From the NCBI RefSeq assembly GCF_030160835.1, contig NZ_BSPC01000022.1, forward strand, positions 1 to 64,000: DNA of 64,000 nucleotides. Reading direction: 5' to 3'. This stretch comes from Labrys miyagiensis (GTDB lineage Bacteria > Pseudomonadota > Alphaproteobacteria > Rhizobiales > Labraceae). The stretch's first letter is position 1. Each line of letters begins with the position of its first letter. Below the pieces are notes generated by a model. That model made no database searches. It saw only the letters and a list, made by a program, of their open reading frames with translations, and was not told the DNA's origin. Below, one piece after another: positions 1-8,500 of the stretch. Position numbers and translations under genes: made by a program.

Positions 1-8
1 CCATGATC

Positions 9-50
9 GCCTCCAATAACTGCTATAATCGTAGCAATTTATCGATCATG
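9..50 (-). promoter_or_regulatory. Leader of a minus-strand gene leaving the left edge
   Basis: Read on the minus strand, a GGAGG ribosome binding site lies five bases before an ATG at positions 4-2, so a gene starts here and runs out of the window; its product cannot be known. Just upstream is a nested inverted repeat: TGCTA (21-25) and TAGCA (32-36) separated by six bases, enclosed by CATGATCG (2-9) and CGATCATG (43-50). The inner repeat has the size of a dimeric helix-turn-helix operator. Operator function is an inference. Confidence 0.35.
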
Positions 51-53
51 ACA

Positions 54-158
54 CTAGAGCGTTCTGCGATTTGCCGGCATCGCCAAGAATCGCAAAGACG
101 CGTCGAAACAAAGAGTTAGAGCAAAGCAACGTTTACGCTTAAACGCGCTTTGCTCTAG
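54..158. repeat. 105-bp intergenic repeat, family B, copy 1
   Basis: This 105-bp segment recurs at 62956-63060 in the same orientation with about 12 differences and no gap. It begins CTAGAGC and ends GCTCTAG, a 7-bp terminal inverted repeat. It carries an internal GCGATT...AATCGC pair and an AGCGTTTACGCT-like pair. Such mosaic palindromic elements are common between genes in Rhizobiales. No coding potential is seen. Confidence 0.75.
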
Positions 159-193
159 GGCTTCTTGGTGATTCAGTCCCAAGGTAAACCGCT

Positions 194-544
194 CTAACCC
201 TTCGAAAGCCGCCTGGCATTGGCACGCACGCGCCGTTGCGCGGGCTTGGCGGCTGCAACTGCAACCGCCATCATGCCGGTAGCGATATCGTCGGCATCCG
301 CCTTGCCCATGGCTGCGCGCAGGCTGAGGTCCACCATTTGCCGGGAGGCCGCGAGCGTACCTTCCGCCATGGCTTCGAACTTCTCCATCACCATCCGGTT
401 TGCCTCTTTGAGGCTGTCCGGATGAGGCCAGAAGGTCAAGCTGGCCAGGATGGGCATGCGATGACTGATTGTAACGGCGCTGGCGTGGTTGGCTTCCAAC
501 GCAGAGGACACCGCCCTCAGAAACATGGTCGAGAACGAGAGCAT
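194..544 (-). CDS. Small phasin-like protein
   Basis: A 116-residue protein. The centre (about residues 45-85) is amphipathic helix rich in Ala, Met, Glu and Lys, as in phasins and the phasin-like proteins of Rhizobiales. The tail is Arg/Lys-rich (RRVRANARRLSKG), which could bind nucleic acid or acidic surfaces. Phasins coat polyhydroxyalkanoate granules. No pha gene lies nearby, so granule binding is an inference. I chose the ATG at 544 because GGAGGT lies four bases upstream; an ATG seven codons earlier is less well placed. Confidence 0.55.
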   Translation of the reverse strand: MLSFSTMFLRAVSSALEANHASAVTISHRMPILASLTFWPHPDSLKEANRMVMEKFEAMAEGTLAASRQMVDLSLRAAMGKADADDIATGMMAVAVAAAKPAQRRVRANARRLSKG

Positions 545-644
545 GATACCTCCGATTCCCGACAAGTGTGGTCCCTTACGTCAGCGGGCGCAAGCCTATC
601 CTTCGCATGTCACCCATGTTCCCTGTGGCCAAGGGCAACGCGCC

Positions 645-1160
645 CTAGGCCCGGCGGCGCCAGGGCTTGAGGGCATCGCTCTTGGTCTTGTCGGTCCCGG
701 TGGGCTGGTAGTGCTCATGCGAGATCGGCACCTTGCCCGCTTCCAGGGCCGCCACGGTCGGGGCGTTGGTGATATCGAGGACGTCAAAGCCGCAGCGGAT
801 CATATAGGCGATGCGATCGAACAGGATGTCGCCGATGGCCCGCAATTCACCCTTGAAGCCATAGCGCTCGCGGGCGATGCGGGCGAGCGAGAAGGCACGG
901 CCATCGCCGAATTTCGGGAAGGCGAGGGCGAGTAAGGGGAGGTTTGGCAGGTCATCGGCCAGGAGTTCGATCTTGTCCGCCGGCTGCAGCACCACGCCGA
1001 CCGGCGTGTTGCGGCTCGCCAGCATATCCTTCTCGGCCAGGAAGCGCTTCAGCGACACGATCACCGCACCTTCTGGCAGAACATCCCCGTCGCCGACCGA
1101 TGTGTAGCTGTTGGCCTCAAACTGGCCGTTCTTCCAAAGGGCCACGAAAGCCTCCTCCAT
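645..1160 (-). CDS. DUF934 family protein of the sulfite reduction operon
   Basis: A 171-residue DUF934 protein, with the typical FGDGRAFSLARIARERYGFKG segment split around residue 90 and a C-terminal Gln-Pro-Thr-Gly stretch. The family almost always sits beside cysI/cysH in Alphaproteobacteria and is thought to assist sulfite reductase; no mechanism is established. It follows cysH by 49 bp on the same strand and is the last gene of the operon. Start: the ATG at 1160 begins the conserved region; longer in-frame extensions overlap cysH and are not family-like. Confidence 0.8.
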   Translation of the reverse strand: MEEAFVALWKNGQFEANSYTSVGDGDVLPEGAVIVSLKRFLAEKDMLASRNTPVGVVLQPADKIELLADDLPNLPLLALAFPKFGDGRAFSLARIARERYGFKGELRAIGDILFDRIAYMIRCGFDVLDITNAPTVAALEAGKVPISHEHYQPTGTDKTKSDALKPWRRRA

Positions 1161-1209
1161 GCCTGCTTTCTTATAAAGCCAGGCTTTGCAAATAGATAGA
1201 AGATCCTGC

Positions 1210-1983
1210 TCAGATGCCGCTCCCGGACTTCTCCGGCGTGACATGAATGCCGCATTCGATCTTGCCCTTGCCGCGCCAACGGCCGGCCCGGGCATCCTCG
1301 CCCTCGGCCACACGGCTGGTGCAGGGCATGCAGCCGATCGAGGGATAGCCGTCGGCGACCAGCGGATGGGGCGGCAGGTCGTATCTGTCGAGATAATCGG
1401 TCACGTCCTGCGTGGTCCAACCCGCCAGGGGATTGACCTTGATGCGGCCGGATTCGGCCTCGAAGGGTTTGAGAGCCGCTCGCGTCGCCGCCTGGTGGCG
1501 CTTGCGGCCGGTGATCCAAGCCGAGAAGGGCTCAAGCGCCGTGTCGAGCGGATCGACCTTGCGGATCCAGCAGCACATGTCCGGATCGCGATAGGCCAGC
1601 AACCGGTCGGGATCCTCCTGCTGCACCAGGGCAGCGCGAGGCTTGGCCGTGCGCAGGTCGGTAAGGCCGAGCCGGCGGGCAAGCTCGTTGCGATAGAGCA
1701 GGGTCTGGCTGAACAGGCGGCCGGTGTCGAGGAAGATCACCGGTGTCGACCTGTCGATCTCCGCCACCATGTGGAGGAGGGCAGCAGATTCGGCGCCGAA
1801 GCTTGAAACCAGGGCGATACGGCCGCCATAGAGCGACAGCGCCGCCTTCAGGATGTCCTGGGCGCTGGCAACATGATATTGCGCCGCCAGCGCGATGGCC
1901 TGCGCTTCGGGATCGATATTACCCTCGACTAGCAGGCTCTCCATTGGAGAGGCCGCCCCGTCGTAATCAAGCACGCTGTCCAT
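1210..1983 (-). CDS. cysH: Adenylyl-sulfate (APS) reductase, 4Fe-4S type
   Basis: A 257-residue CysH. It reduces activated sulfate to sulfite with thioredoxin. The SFGAES phosphate-binding loop is at 61-66. The Cys pairs C137-C138 and C218-x2-C221 are the ligands of the [4Fe-4S] cluster that marks APS reductases and is absent from cluster-free PAPS reductases. The redox-active C244 is in ECGIH near the C-terminus. The start at 1983 overlaps the end of cysI by 17 bp, so the two are probably translationally coupled. A longer upstream extension would read through cysI and is rejected. Confidence 0.93.
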   Translation of the reverse strand: MDSVLDYDGAASPMESLLVEGNIDPEAQAIALAAQYHVASAQDILKAALSLYGGRIALVSSFGAESAALLHMVAEIDRSTPVIFLDTGRLFSQTLLYRNELARRLGLTDLRTAKPRAALVQQEDPDRLLAYRDPDMCCWIRKVDPLDTALEPFSAWITGRKRHQAATRAALKPFEAESGRIKVNPLAGWTTQDVTDYLDRYDLPPHPLVADGYPSIGCMPCTSRVAEGEDARAGRWRGKGKIECGIHVTPEKSGSGI

Positions 1984-3634
1984 AGAGTGCCTCCTTGAAA
2001 GGTGGCAGGCCGACACGGCGCACCGCCTCCAGGAATGTTTCCTTCGGCGAAAGACGCAGACCCAGATAGGTGTCCACGACCTTCTCCACGGCATCGACGA
2101 TTCCGTCGGCGCCGAAACCCGGGCCAACCAGCTCGCCGATCGAGCAATCCTCGCGGGCCGAACCGCCCAGCGTGATCTGGTAGTTCTCGACGCCTTTGCG
2201 GTCGACGCCGAGAATGCCGATCGCCGCGACATGGTGATGGCCGCAGGCATTGATGCAGCCCGAGATCTTGATCGGCAACTCGCCGATCTCGGCCTGGCGC
2301 TCGCGGGTACCGAAGCGCTCGGACAGGCCCTGCGCGATGGGGATGGCGCGCGCATTGGCGAGCGAGCAGTAGTCGAGGCCAGGGCAGGCGATGATGTCGG
2401 TGATCAGGCCCTCATTCGCCGTGGCGAGGCCGGCGCCCTGCAGCACCGCGAACAGGGTCGGCAGGTCGTCAAGCTTCACATGCGGCAGCACGAGGTTCTG
2501 CAGGTGGCTGATGCGGATCTCACCCAGCGAGTAGCGGTCGGCAAGGTCCGCCACCAGGTCCATCTGCTCGGACGAGGCGTCTCCTGGAATGCCGCCGATC
2601 GGCTTCAGCGAGATAGTGGCGATGCCATAGCCCGGCTGCTTGTGGGCATGGACATTCACCGAGACCCAATGGGCGAAAGCCGCGTCCTTGGCCTTGGCGG
2701 CGTCGAACACCGGCGTGGTGCCGATCGCCTCGAAGGGGCCGGCGAGGAAATACTTTGCCATGGCCGCCACCGATTCCGGCGTCAGCTTGAGGGCGCCATC
2801 CTTGATGCGGGCGAATTCGGCCTCGACTTCCTCGCGAATGGAATCGAGCCCCTTCTCATGCACGAGGATCTTGATGCGCGCCTTGTACTTGTTGTCGCGG
2901 CGGCCTTCGAGATTGTACACGCGCATGATCGCCTCGGTATAGGTGAGGAGATCCGCTTCAGGCAGGAAGTCGCGCAGGGCCTTGCCGACCATGGGGGTGC
3001 GGCCCTGGCCGCCCCCGACGAAAACGCGGAATCCGAGCTCGCCGGCCTGGTCGCGCACGATCTGGTAGCCGATGTCATGCACCTTCACTGCCGCGCGGTC
3101 CTGCTCGGCGCCGGTGATGGCGACCTTGAATTTGCGAGGCAGGTAGGACAGCTCCGGATGGGCCGTCGACCACTGGCGCATGATCTCGGCATAGATGCGC
3201 GGATCGGCGATCTCATCGGCGGCAGCGCCGGCGAAATGATCGGCCGTGACATTGCGCATGCAGTTGCCTGAGGTCTGGATGGCGTGCATCTCGACATCGG
3301 CGAGCGCCTGCAGCACGTCGGGCACGTCCTTGAGCGCGATCCAGTTGAACTGCAGGTTCTGACGGGTGGTGAAATGGCCGTAATTGCGGTCCCAGCGGCG
3401 GCCGATCATGGCGAGCTGGCGCAGTTGCTTCGACGACAGCGTGCCATAGGGCACGGCGATGCGCAGCATATAGGCATGCAACTGCAGATAGACGCCGTTC
3501 ATCAGGCGGAGCGACTTGAATTCCTCTTCCGTGATGTCGCCCTTGATGCGACGGGCGACCTGGTCGCGGAATTCCTCCACACGCGCCTTGACGAAGGCGT
3601 GGTCGAACTCGTCGTAACGGTAGAGGGCACCCAT
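1967..3634 (-). CDS. cysI: Sulfite reductase hemoprotein subunit
   Basis: A 555-residue sulfite/nitrite reductase. It reduces sulfite to sulfide by six electrons on a coupled siroheme-[4Fe-4S] centre. The cluster ligands are visible as C417-x5-C423 and C460-x3-C464, the latter in GCINACGHH. The N-terminal ferredoxin-like half contains TTRQNLQFNW (89-98), typical of siroheme proteins. No flavoprotein CysJ is adjacent, so the electron donor is probably ferredoxin (inference from related alphaproteobacteria). The start overlaps the DUF2849 stop in a TAATG junction. Confidence 0.95.
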   Translation of the reverse strand: MGALYRYDEFDHAFVKARVEEFRDQVARRIKGDITEEEFKSLRLMNGVYLQLHAYMLRIAVPYGTLSSKQLRQLAMIGRRWDRNYGHFTTRQNLQFNWIALKDVPDVLQALADVEMHAIQTSGNCMRNVTADHFAGAAADEIADPRIYAEIMRQWSTAHPELSYLPRKFKVAITGAEQDRAAVKVHDIGYQIVRDQAGELGFRVFVGGGQGRTPMVGKALRDFLPEADLLTYTEAIMRVYNLEGRRDNKYKARIKILVHEKGLDSIREEVEAEFARIKDGALKLTPESVAAMAKYFLAGPFEAIGTTPVFDAAKAKDAAFAHWVSVNVHAHKQPGYGIATISLKPIGGIPGDASSEQMDLVADLADRYSLGEIRISHLQNLVLPHVKLDDLPTLFAVLQGAGLATANEGLITDIIACPGLDYCSLANARAIPIAQGLSERFGTRERQAEIGELPIKISGCINACGHHHVAAIGILGVDRKGVENYQITLGGSAREDCSIGELVGPGFGADGIVDAVEKVVDTYLGLRLSPKETFLEAVRRVGLPPFKEALYGQRA

Positions 3635-3933
3635 TATTCGGCGGCCTCGAGCTCGCCCTTAGGCAGGTAGGCGATCGTCGGCCCGAGGGCACGGATGGCT
3701 TCGCGCAGTTTGGCGGGGCGCGGGGTCTTGCCGGAGAGGTTCATCTCGACGGCATAGACCTCGACGACATCCTGCTCATTGGCATTGGCGTTGACGTTGG
3801 CGATCACCCCGTCGGCGCTGACCTGGTCAGGTTCGATGGCGCTGTCGGCAACGTTAAGCGACCAGTTCCCGCTCGGTGTGCGGAACACCACGCGCCCGTC
3901 CCGGAGGCGATTTGCAGTGATAGCGAGCGACAT
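3634..3933 (-). CDS. DUF2849 family protein, first gene of the sulfur operon
   Basis: A 99-residue DUF2849 protein. This family is found in rhizobial sulfite reductase operons, often after the siroheme synthase gene cysG; its function is unknown. It has a conserved GRVVFRTPSGNWSL-like N-terminus and a short helical C-terminus. It overlaps the cysI start by one base. No cysG gene is next to it here: upstream is a promoter and then an unrelated acetyltransferase. Confidence 0.8.
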   Translation of the reverse strand: MSLAITANRLRDGRVVFRTPSGNWSLNVADSAIEPDQVSADGVIANVNANANEQDVVEVYAVEMNLSGKTPRPAKLREAIRALGPTIAYLPKGELEAAE

Positions 3934-3962
3934 GGCAAAAACCCTGATTGGAATTTGTTCAC

Positions 3963-3991
3963 GATATCGGTTCTCGCATCCAATTTGTCAA
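3963..3991 (-). promoter_or_regulatory. Candidate sigma-70 promoter of the cys operon
   Basis: On the minus strand TTGACA (3991-3986) is followed after 17 bases by GATATC (3968-3963). The region is much more AT-rich than its neighbours. Transcription would start near 3956, about 23 bases before the DUF2849 start codon. The perfect -35 and ideal spacing support it; the -10 matches only partly. Confidence 0.5.
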
Positions 3992-4102
3992 ATAGATTTC
4001 AATACATACAAAAAATGTGATTAATGACGATTTTTTGAATTCTCCTTTGTAATCAAAGTCATGTGTGCGAGCCATGCGTTATCCTCAACGCAGATTTTCC
4101 GA

Positions 4103-4870
4103 TCACGATTGCTTTAAACGATAGGAATAACGGAAGATTTCTGTAGAAAAGCCGAGCGCATGATAGAGCGCGAGTGCCGCAGCGTTATCCGCCACCACCG
4201 GAAGGCAGGCTCCTTTCGCCTGCTCCTGGCGCTGGGCCCAGGCGAGGATCGCGCCGACGACGAGGCGTGCGTGGCCCTTGCGCTGGAAGGTCGGATCCGT
4301 GGCAACGGAATTGAGGCAGACGATGCCGTCGTGCACGGCGCCGAAGGCGACCGCGGCGATCTGGCCGTCCGGAGCCAGCGAGGCAGAGAAGGCCGCCGGC
4401 ACGGCAACGGCATCAAGCAAGGCGCGGTTGTTGGCCTGTGCGGGCAGGCTGAGGTTTTGAATGCGGGCGAGGGCGTCGAACCAGGCATCGCCCGCACTCG
4501 TCTGCAGAATGACTGTATCAGGCCCCTCCGGCGCCGGACTCGCCACAAGATCGCGATAAAGTACGCAGGCCTCGTCGAATCGCGGGCTGAAACCGGCCGC
4601 ATCGAGCGCTGGGTCGATCGTCTCGGCATCGAGACTGGACAGCCGAAAGATCGTCGGCAGCCGATGCATGGCATAAAGCTTCTCGCACAGACTCACCTTG
4701 TCCTTGAGGGAGAGGCTGGAAGCCCGGAGCAGGCTGATGGAATTGGCGCGCTTGGTGTGTCCCCGCGAAAATCGCAGCTGCCAGCCATCCAGCATAATGC
4801 TTTGCAACGCCGGCCAGCCATTCAGGCAGGCTTCCTCAACGCGCTGGGCAAGGCTGGTGGGCGAGGTCAT
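4103..4870 (-). CDS. GNAT family N-acetyltransferase
   Basis: A 255-residue protein with a C-terminal GNAT fold. The acetyl-CoA pyrophosphate-binding motif A appears as QRKGHAR near residue 205, followed by the ALALYHALGF motif B. The N-terminal half resembles the inactive-looking GNAT copy of two-domain members. The acceptor substrate is unknown. Start: ATG at 4870 rather than a longer extension, because the extension is Arg/Gln-rich and not family-like. It is transcribed toward the cys operon but separated from it by that operon's promoter. Confidence 0.8.
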   Translation of the reverse strand: MTSPTSLAQRVEEACLNGWPALQSIMLDGWQLRFSRGHTKRANSISLLRASSLSLKDKVSLCEKLYAMHRLPTIFRLSSLDAETIDPALDAAGFSPRFDEACVLYRDLVASPAPEGPDTVILQTSAGDAWFDALARIQNLSLPAQANNRALLDAVAVPAAFSASLAPDGQIAAVAFGAVHDGIVCLNSVATDPTFQRKGHARLVVGAILAWAQRQEQAKGACLPVVADNAAALALYHALGFSTEIFRYSYRLKQS

Positions 4871-5138
4871 GATCCGCGACTCCCATCGTGTGGCTGCTGC
4901 CTGGCAACATAGCCAACGCGGCTGCTGTTGCGTACCCCTGTCGGCAGCGCGATTCTGGCCGCCTTTGGTCGCGATCGGCCGCACCTCCAACCTTCCTCCT
5001 CCTTGGTGGACAACTCTGCTCGGATTAGCAGCTTGAGCCCGACAAAGAGGTGCCCATATAACGTCGCCTGACGGCTGGAGAGGGAAATCGGCGGAGTCGA
5101 ATTTCCGCTACGCCTCATGCAATGACCGGAGTGCCTCG

Positions 5139-5720
5139 ATGTTAAGCCTGGACCCTCGCCATACAGCGCATGTCCTCATCGATCTGCAAAATTGGATAGT
5201 GAATCGGCCTCTCGCGCCGCATTCGGGCGAGGACGTCGTCGATCGTTCCATCAAGATGGCGAGGGCGCTCCGGAAGGCAGGCGGAACCGTCGTGCTGGTG
5301 CGCGTGGCCTTTTCCGATGGCTATGGAGACGTCGTGAAGGTGCCCGTCGATTCGCCGATGATCCTGCCCGAGGGCAAGATGCCGGCCGAGGCCATCGCCT
5401 TCGACAGCCATATCAGCACCTCCATCGCCGATGTCGTGATCACCAAGCGCCAATGGAGCGCCTTTCATGGCACGGAACTCGACCTGCAATTGCGCCGGCG
5501 CGCCATCGACACGGTGATCGTATCGGGCATCGCTACCAATTTCGGCGTGGAAGCCACGGTGCGCGACGCCTTCGCCTACAATTACGCGCCGGTGGTGCCT
5601 GAGGATGCGGTCAGCAGCATGTCGGCCGAGATGCACCGCTTCTCGATCGACCACGTCATGCCCCGCCTCGCCCGCATCCGCCCGACGGCCGAGATCATCC
5701 GTGCGATCAAGGGCGGTTGA
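5139..5720 (+). CDS. Isochorismatase-like hydrolase, YecD type
   Basis: A 193-residue cysteine-hydrolase-fold protein. D15 (in LIDLQN) and K103 (in TKRQWSAF) of the catalytic triad are present. The nucleophilic Cys position is occupied by Gly in GIATNFGVEAT (G136), as in YecD-like proteins and in the isochorismatases proper, which hydrolyse vinyl ethers without the Cys. The cis-peptide region IATN is conserved. The substrate is unknown and no chorismate-related gene is adjacent. It stands alone between divergent and convergent neighbours. Confidence 0.8.
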   Translation: MLSLDPRHTAHVLIDLQNWIVNRPLAPHSGEDVVDRSIKMARALRKAGGTVVLVRVAFSDGYGDVVKVPVDSPMILPEGKMPAEAIAFDSHISTSIADVVITKRQWSAFHGTELDLQLRRRAIDTVIVSGIATNFGVEATVRDAFAYNYAPVVPEDAVSSMSAEMHRFSIDHVMPRLARIRPTAEIIRAIKGG

Positions 5721-5878
5721 GGAAGAGGCGGCTTGCCTGGCTATGGCTGCTGACTTTGGCTGATCGGGGCGGCGGAAACCCAGATAGGTGAAGACGAAAT
5801 GTCCTCCACTTGGCCGGGATCGGCCGGGCGCACACGGTTAGCATCCGTATACATGCTCCGCGACTCATCGCGGATGTC

Positions 5879-5924
5879 GTTGGGAGAAGCCGATTTACGA
5901 GCATGCTTGCATATTTCTCCCAAC
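5879..5924. repeat. 10-bp inverted repeat between convergent genes
   Basis: GTTGGGAGAA (5879-5888) and TTCTCCCAAC (5915-5924) are perfect reverse complements separated by 26 bases, which themselves contain AGCATGCT. It lies in the 282-bp space between the YecD-like gene and an aldo-keto reductase that converge here. No T-run follows either arm, so a rho-independent terminator is not clear. The rest of this intergenic stretch shows nothing recognisable. Confidence 0.4.
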
Positions 5925-6002
5925 CGGATTGATAGGGCGACTCACGCTGCCCCATCCCGCTGCCTTCGTTGGCGCTGGGAAGGTGCATAGCCGGCCGGCT
6001 TA

Positions 6003-7058
6003 TTAGCCCTGCAACTCCCGCATCGCCGCTTCGGGATAGCGCGCGCCGATGGCCCGGGGGAGAGCCGTGTCGATCTCCGCCAGCTCAGCAGGCGTCAGCG
6101 TCACGGCGATCGCCCCGACATTTTCGTCGAGGCGCAAGCGCCGCCGCGTGCCGGGGATAGGCACGATGTGGTCGTCCTGGGCGAGCAGCCAGGCCAGCGC
6201 GAGCTGTGCGGGCGTGATGCCCTTGCGCGCCGCGACCTCTTCGACCTTCTCGACCAGCGCCAGGTTGCGCTCGAAATTGCCGTCGATGAAGCGCGGGGAG
6301 CGGCGGCGATAATCATCGGGGGCCAATGCGTCCATGGATTTGAGGGCGCCCGAGAGGAAGCCACGGCCGAGGGGCGAGTAAGGCACGAAGCCGATGCCGA
6401 GCTCTCGCGTGGTCGCCAGCACCCCATCCTCGGGATCACGCGTCCAGAGCGAATATTCGCTTTGCAGCGCCGTCACCGGATGAACGGCGTGGGCGCGCCG
6501 AAGGGTTTCCGGCGAGGCTTCGGAGAGGCCGTAATGGCGGATCTTGCCGGCCTCGATCAGCCCCTTGAGAGCGCCGACCGTCTCCTCGATCGGCGTGTCC
6601 GGATCGATGCGATGCTGGTAGTAGAGGTCGATATGATCGACGCCTAGCCGCTGCAGCGAGGCATCGCAGGAAGCGCGCACATAGTCGGGCCTGCCATTGA
6701 TGCTCCGCTCGTCCATGCTCGTGCCGGGCGAACGGACGATGCCGAACTTGGTGGCGAGCACCACCTCGTCGCGCCGGCCGGCAATGGCCTTGCCCACCAG
6801 CCTCTCATTGGTGTGGGGGCCGTAGACATCGGCGGTGTCGAGGAAGTTGATGCCGATGTCCAGCGCATGGTGGATGGTCCTCACGGCCTCGTCGTGGTCG
6901 TCATCCGTTGCGCCATAGGCCCAGCTCATGCCCATGCAGCCAAGGCCGAGGGTGGAGACTTCCAGGCCCTGTCCCAGCATACGCCTCGTTTTCGGCTCAA
7001 GGGGCGCGGCCACCGATGGAGTGGGCCGGCCGTTTCCGGTTTCGGGAGTTTGCGTCAT
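6003..7058 (-). CDS. Aldo/keto reductase, AKR13-like
   Basis: A 351-residue NADP-dependent aldo/keto reductase. Catalytic residues are visible: FLDTADVYG (Asp and Tyr), ATKFG (Lys) and YYQHRID (His). The C-terminal [17 protein letters not shown] segment binds the cofactor 2'-phosphate. The substrate is probably a small aldehyde. The start ATG at 7058 has AAGGA upstream but overlaps the MerR gene by 62 bp; a later Met at 6980 would avoid the overlap but falls inside the first strand of the barrel. Probably an operon with the MerR regulator. Confidence 0.85.
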   Translation of the reverse strand: MTQTPETGNGRPTPSVAAPLEPKTRRMLGQGLEVSTLGLGCMGMSWAYGATDDDHDEAVRTIHHALDIGINFLDTADVYGPHTNERLVGKAIAGRRDEVVLATKFGIVRSPGTSMDERSINGRPDYVRASCDASLQRLGVDHIDLYYQHRIDPDTPIEETVGALKGLIEAGKIRHYGLSEASPETLRRAHAVHPVTALQSEYSLWTRDPEDGVLATTRELGIGFVPYSPLGRGFLSGALKSMDALAPDDYRRRSPRFIDGNFERNLALVEKVEEVAARKGITPAQLALAWLLAQDDHIVPIPGTRRRLRLDENVGAIAVTLTPAELAEIDTALPRAIGARYPEAAMRELQG

Positions 7059-7422
7059 TGTTCTTCGTCCTTGCTTCAGCGTCGCCATAGCCGGCGATCT
7101 TGGCATCGAGGACGAGAAGGCAGGCCTGCATTTCGTCGACATGGGCGCGCACGCGTTCGCGGTGGCGCTCCATAAGCCGTCGGCGCTCCGGCAGGGTCGC
7201 TTCTCCGCCGGCCATCAGGGCCGCATATTGCAGCATCTCGCGGATCGGCATGCCGGTGGTTTTCAGCCGGTGCAGGAAGCCGATCCTGTCGAGGATCGCG
7301 GCGTCGTAGTCCCGCTGTCCGGAAGCGTTGCGGTCGGCGTAGGGCAGCAGCCCGATCCGCTCGTAATAGCGGAGGGTATGGGCCGATAAGCCGGAGCGCC
7401 TGGCAAGCTCGCCAATCTTCAT
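6997..7422 (-). CDS. MerR family transcriptional regulator
   Basis: A 141-residue MerR protein. The N-terminal winged helix runs from [26 protein letters not shown], followed by a coiled-coil dimerisation helix to about residue 115. There are no Cys ligands typical of metal sensors in the C-terminus, only one Cys near 101, so it resembles the redox/aldehyde-type members that sit beside aldo-keto reductases. The last 25 residues are polar and read over the start of the reductase gene. It likely controls that gene (inference from position). Confidence 0.85.
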   Translation of the reverse strand: MKIGELARRSGLSAHTLRYYERIGLLPYADRNASGQRDYDAAILDRIGFLHRLKTTGMPIREMLQYAALMAGGEATLPERRRLMERHRERVRAHVDEMQACLLVLDAKIAGYGDAEARTKNNDANSRNRKRPAHSIGGRAP

Positions 7423-7520
7423 GGGGCCTCTTCTCGTAACGACGCTCCCGAGGCTAGGGGTTCGAGCGCGCTCTAAGTCAAGGGTAATTCTGCAGGAAAT
7501 CTTTTCGACATTTGCCAGTC

Positions 7521-7973
7521 TCAGATCCGGCTTTCGTCAGCAAGATCCAGCCGGAACACATCGGTCTCGCGCTTCCTGAAGCCGAGGCGCTGGTAAAGAC
7601 GATGGGCGGCCTGGCGCGAAGGGTTGGAGGTGAGATCGACTTTCCTCGCACCCTTCGCGCGCGCCGCGGCGATAGCCGCCTGCATCAGGGCCTCGCCAAT
7701 GCCTTTGCCGCGCTGGCTCACGTCCACGACTACATCTTCGATGGAGGCACGGCTCCCGGTCGCGACCGCGATGAGAACCATGGTCGCCGCACCGACGATC
7801 TTCCCGTTCATGCGAGCAACGAACATCGTGGTGGAGGGGCCCGCGATAACCCTCGTGAGGTCGGCCTGCGCGAGCGGAGGAGCGCGCGACGAGAGCTGCC
7901 GCATCAGTCCGGCGAGCGCCTCTGCGTCCTCGGCGGTTACGGCCTTCAAGGGATCGATTTGAACGTGAGTCAT
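7521..7973 (-). CDS. GNAT family N-acetyltransferase
   Basis: A 150-residue single-domain acetyltransferase. The acetyl-CoA motif QRGKGIGEAL is near residues 87-96, followed by SNPSRQAAHRLYQRLGFRKRETDVFRLDL, the standard C-terminal half. This arrangement resembles small N-acetyltransferases acting on amines or aminoglycoside-like compounds; the acceptor is unknown. It stands between the MerR and HxlR genes with short intergenic gaps. Confidence 0.82.
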   Translation of the reverse strand: MTHVQIDPLKAVTAEDAEALAGLMRQLSSRAPPLAQADLTRVIAGPSTTMFVARMNGKIVGAATMVLIAVATGSRASIEDVVVDVSQRGKGIGEALMQAAIAAARAKGARKVDLTSNPSRQAAHRLYQRLGFRKRETDVFRLDLADESRI

Positions 7974-8026
7974 CGCTGGTCGCCAGCATTAAGGACAGGA
8001 TATCTGGAGTTGGACGCACCCTGCAT

Positions 8027-8431
8027 TCAGGACTGCGCCTCGTCGTAGCGCCTCTGCGCCTGCGTGACAGCCTCGATATTCGCCTCCGCCCAGCGCGCCA
8101 GGCTGCGGATGGTGTCGGCGAGGGTCTTGCCGAGGTTGGTGATCGAATATTCCACCGTCACCGGCACGGTGGCGAAGACTTCGCGGCGGATCAGGCCATC
8201 GCGTTCCAGCTTCTTAAGGGTCTGCGACAGCACCTTCTGGGAAATTCCCTGGATCTCCCGCCTGAGCTGGTTGAAGCGCACGGGTTCGTCGTCGATGCGG
8301 CCGAGTATGAGCACGGCCCATTTGTCGGCCACGCGGTCGAGCACCAGGCGCGAGGGGCAGGCCTGGGTGTAGACGTCGTAGCGCATGCCTTCCGGCAGCT
8401 TCTGTCCAAGAGGCAAGGCGGTTTCCTCCAA
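8027..8431 (-). CDS. HxlR family transcriptional regulator
   Basis: A 134-residue winged-helix HxlR protein. The conserved Cys near the N-terminus (C25, in QACPSRLVLDRVADKWAVLIL) is the thiol that senses quinones, diamide or aldehydes in YodB/QsrR-type members. The recognition region FNQLRREIQGISQKVLSQTLKKLERDGLI follows. It is divergent from the SnoaL-like gene, with a perfect palindrome between them, and probably represses both itself and that gene. Confidence 0.9.
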   Translation of the reverse strand: MEETALPLGQKLPEGMRYDVYTQACPSRLVLDRVADKWAVLILGRIDDEPVRFNQLRREIQGISQKVLSQTLKKLERDGLIRREVFATVPVTVEYSITNLGKTLADTIRSLARWAEANIEAVTQAQRRYDEAQS

Positions 8432-8500
8432 CTCACCACATAACCGAAAAGTGCCTTCTTTACGGCTTTCGCACTCTACGATATCTGCTGCGTTTGTGAA

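Noticed and set aside
1186-1806. Plus-strand frame opposite cysH
   Set aside because: cysH on the minus strand has all its cluster and catalytic Cys; the plus frame is a shadow.
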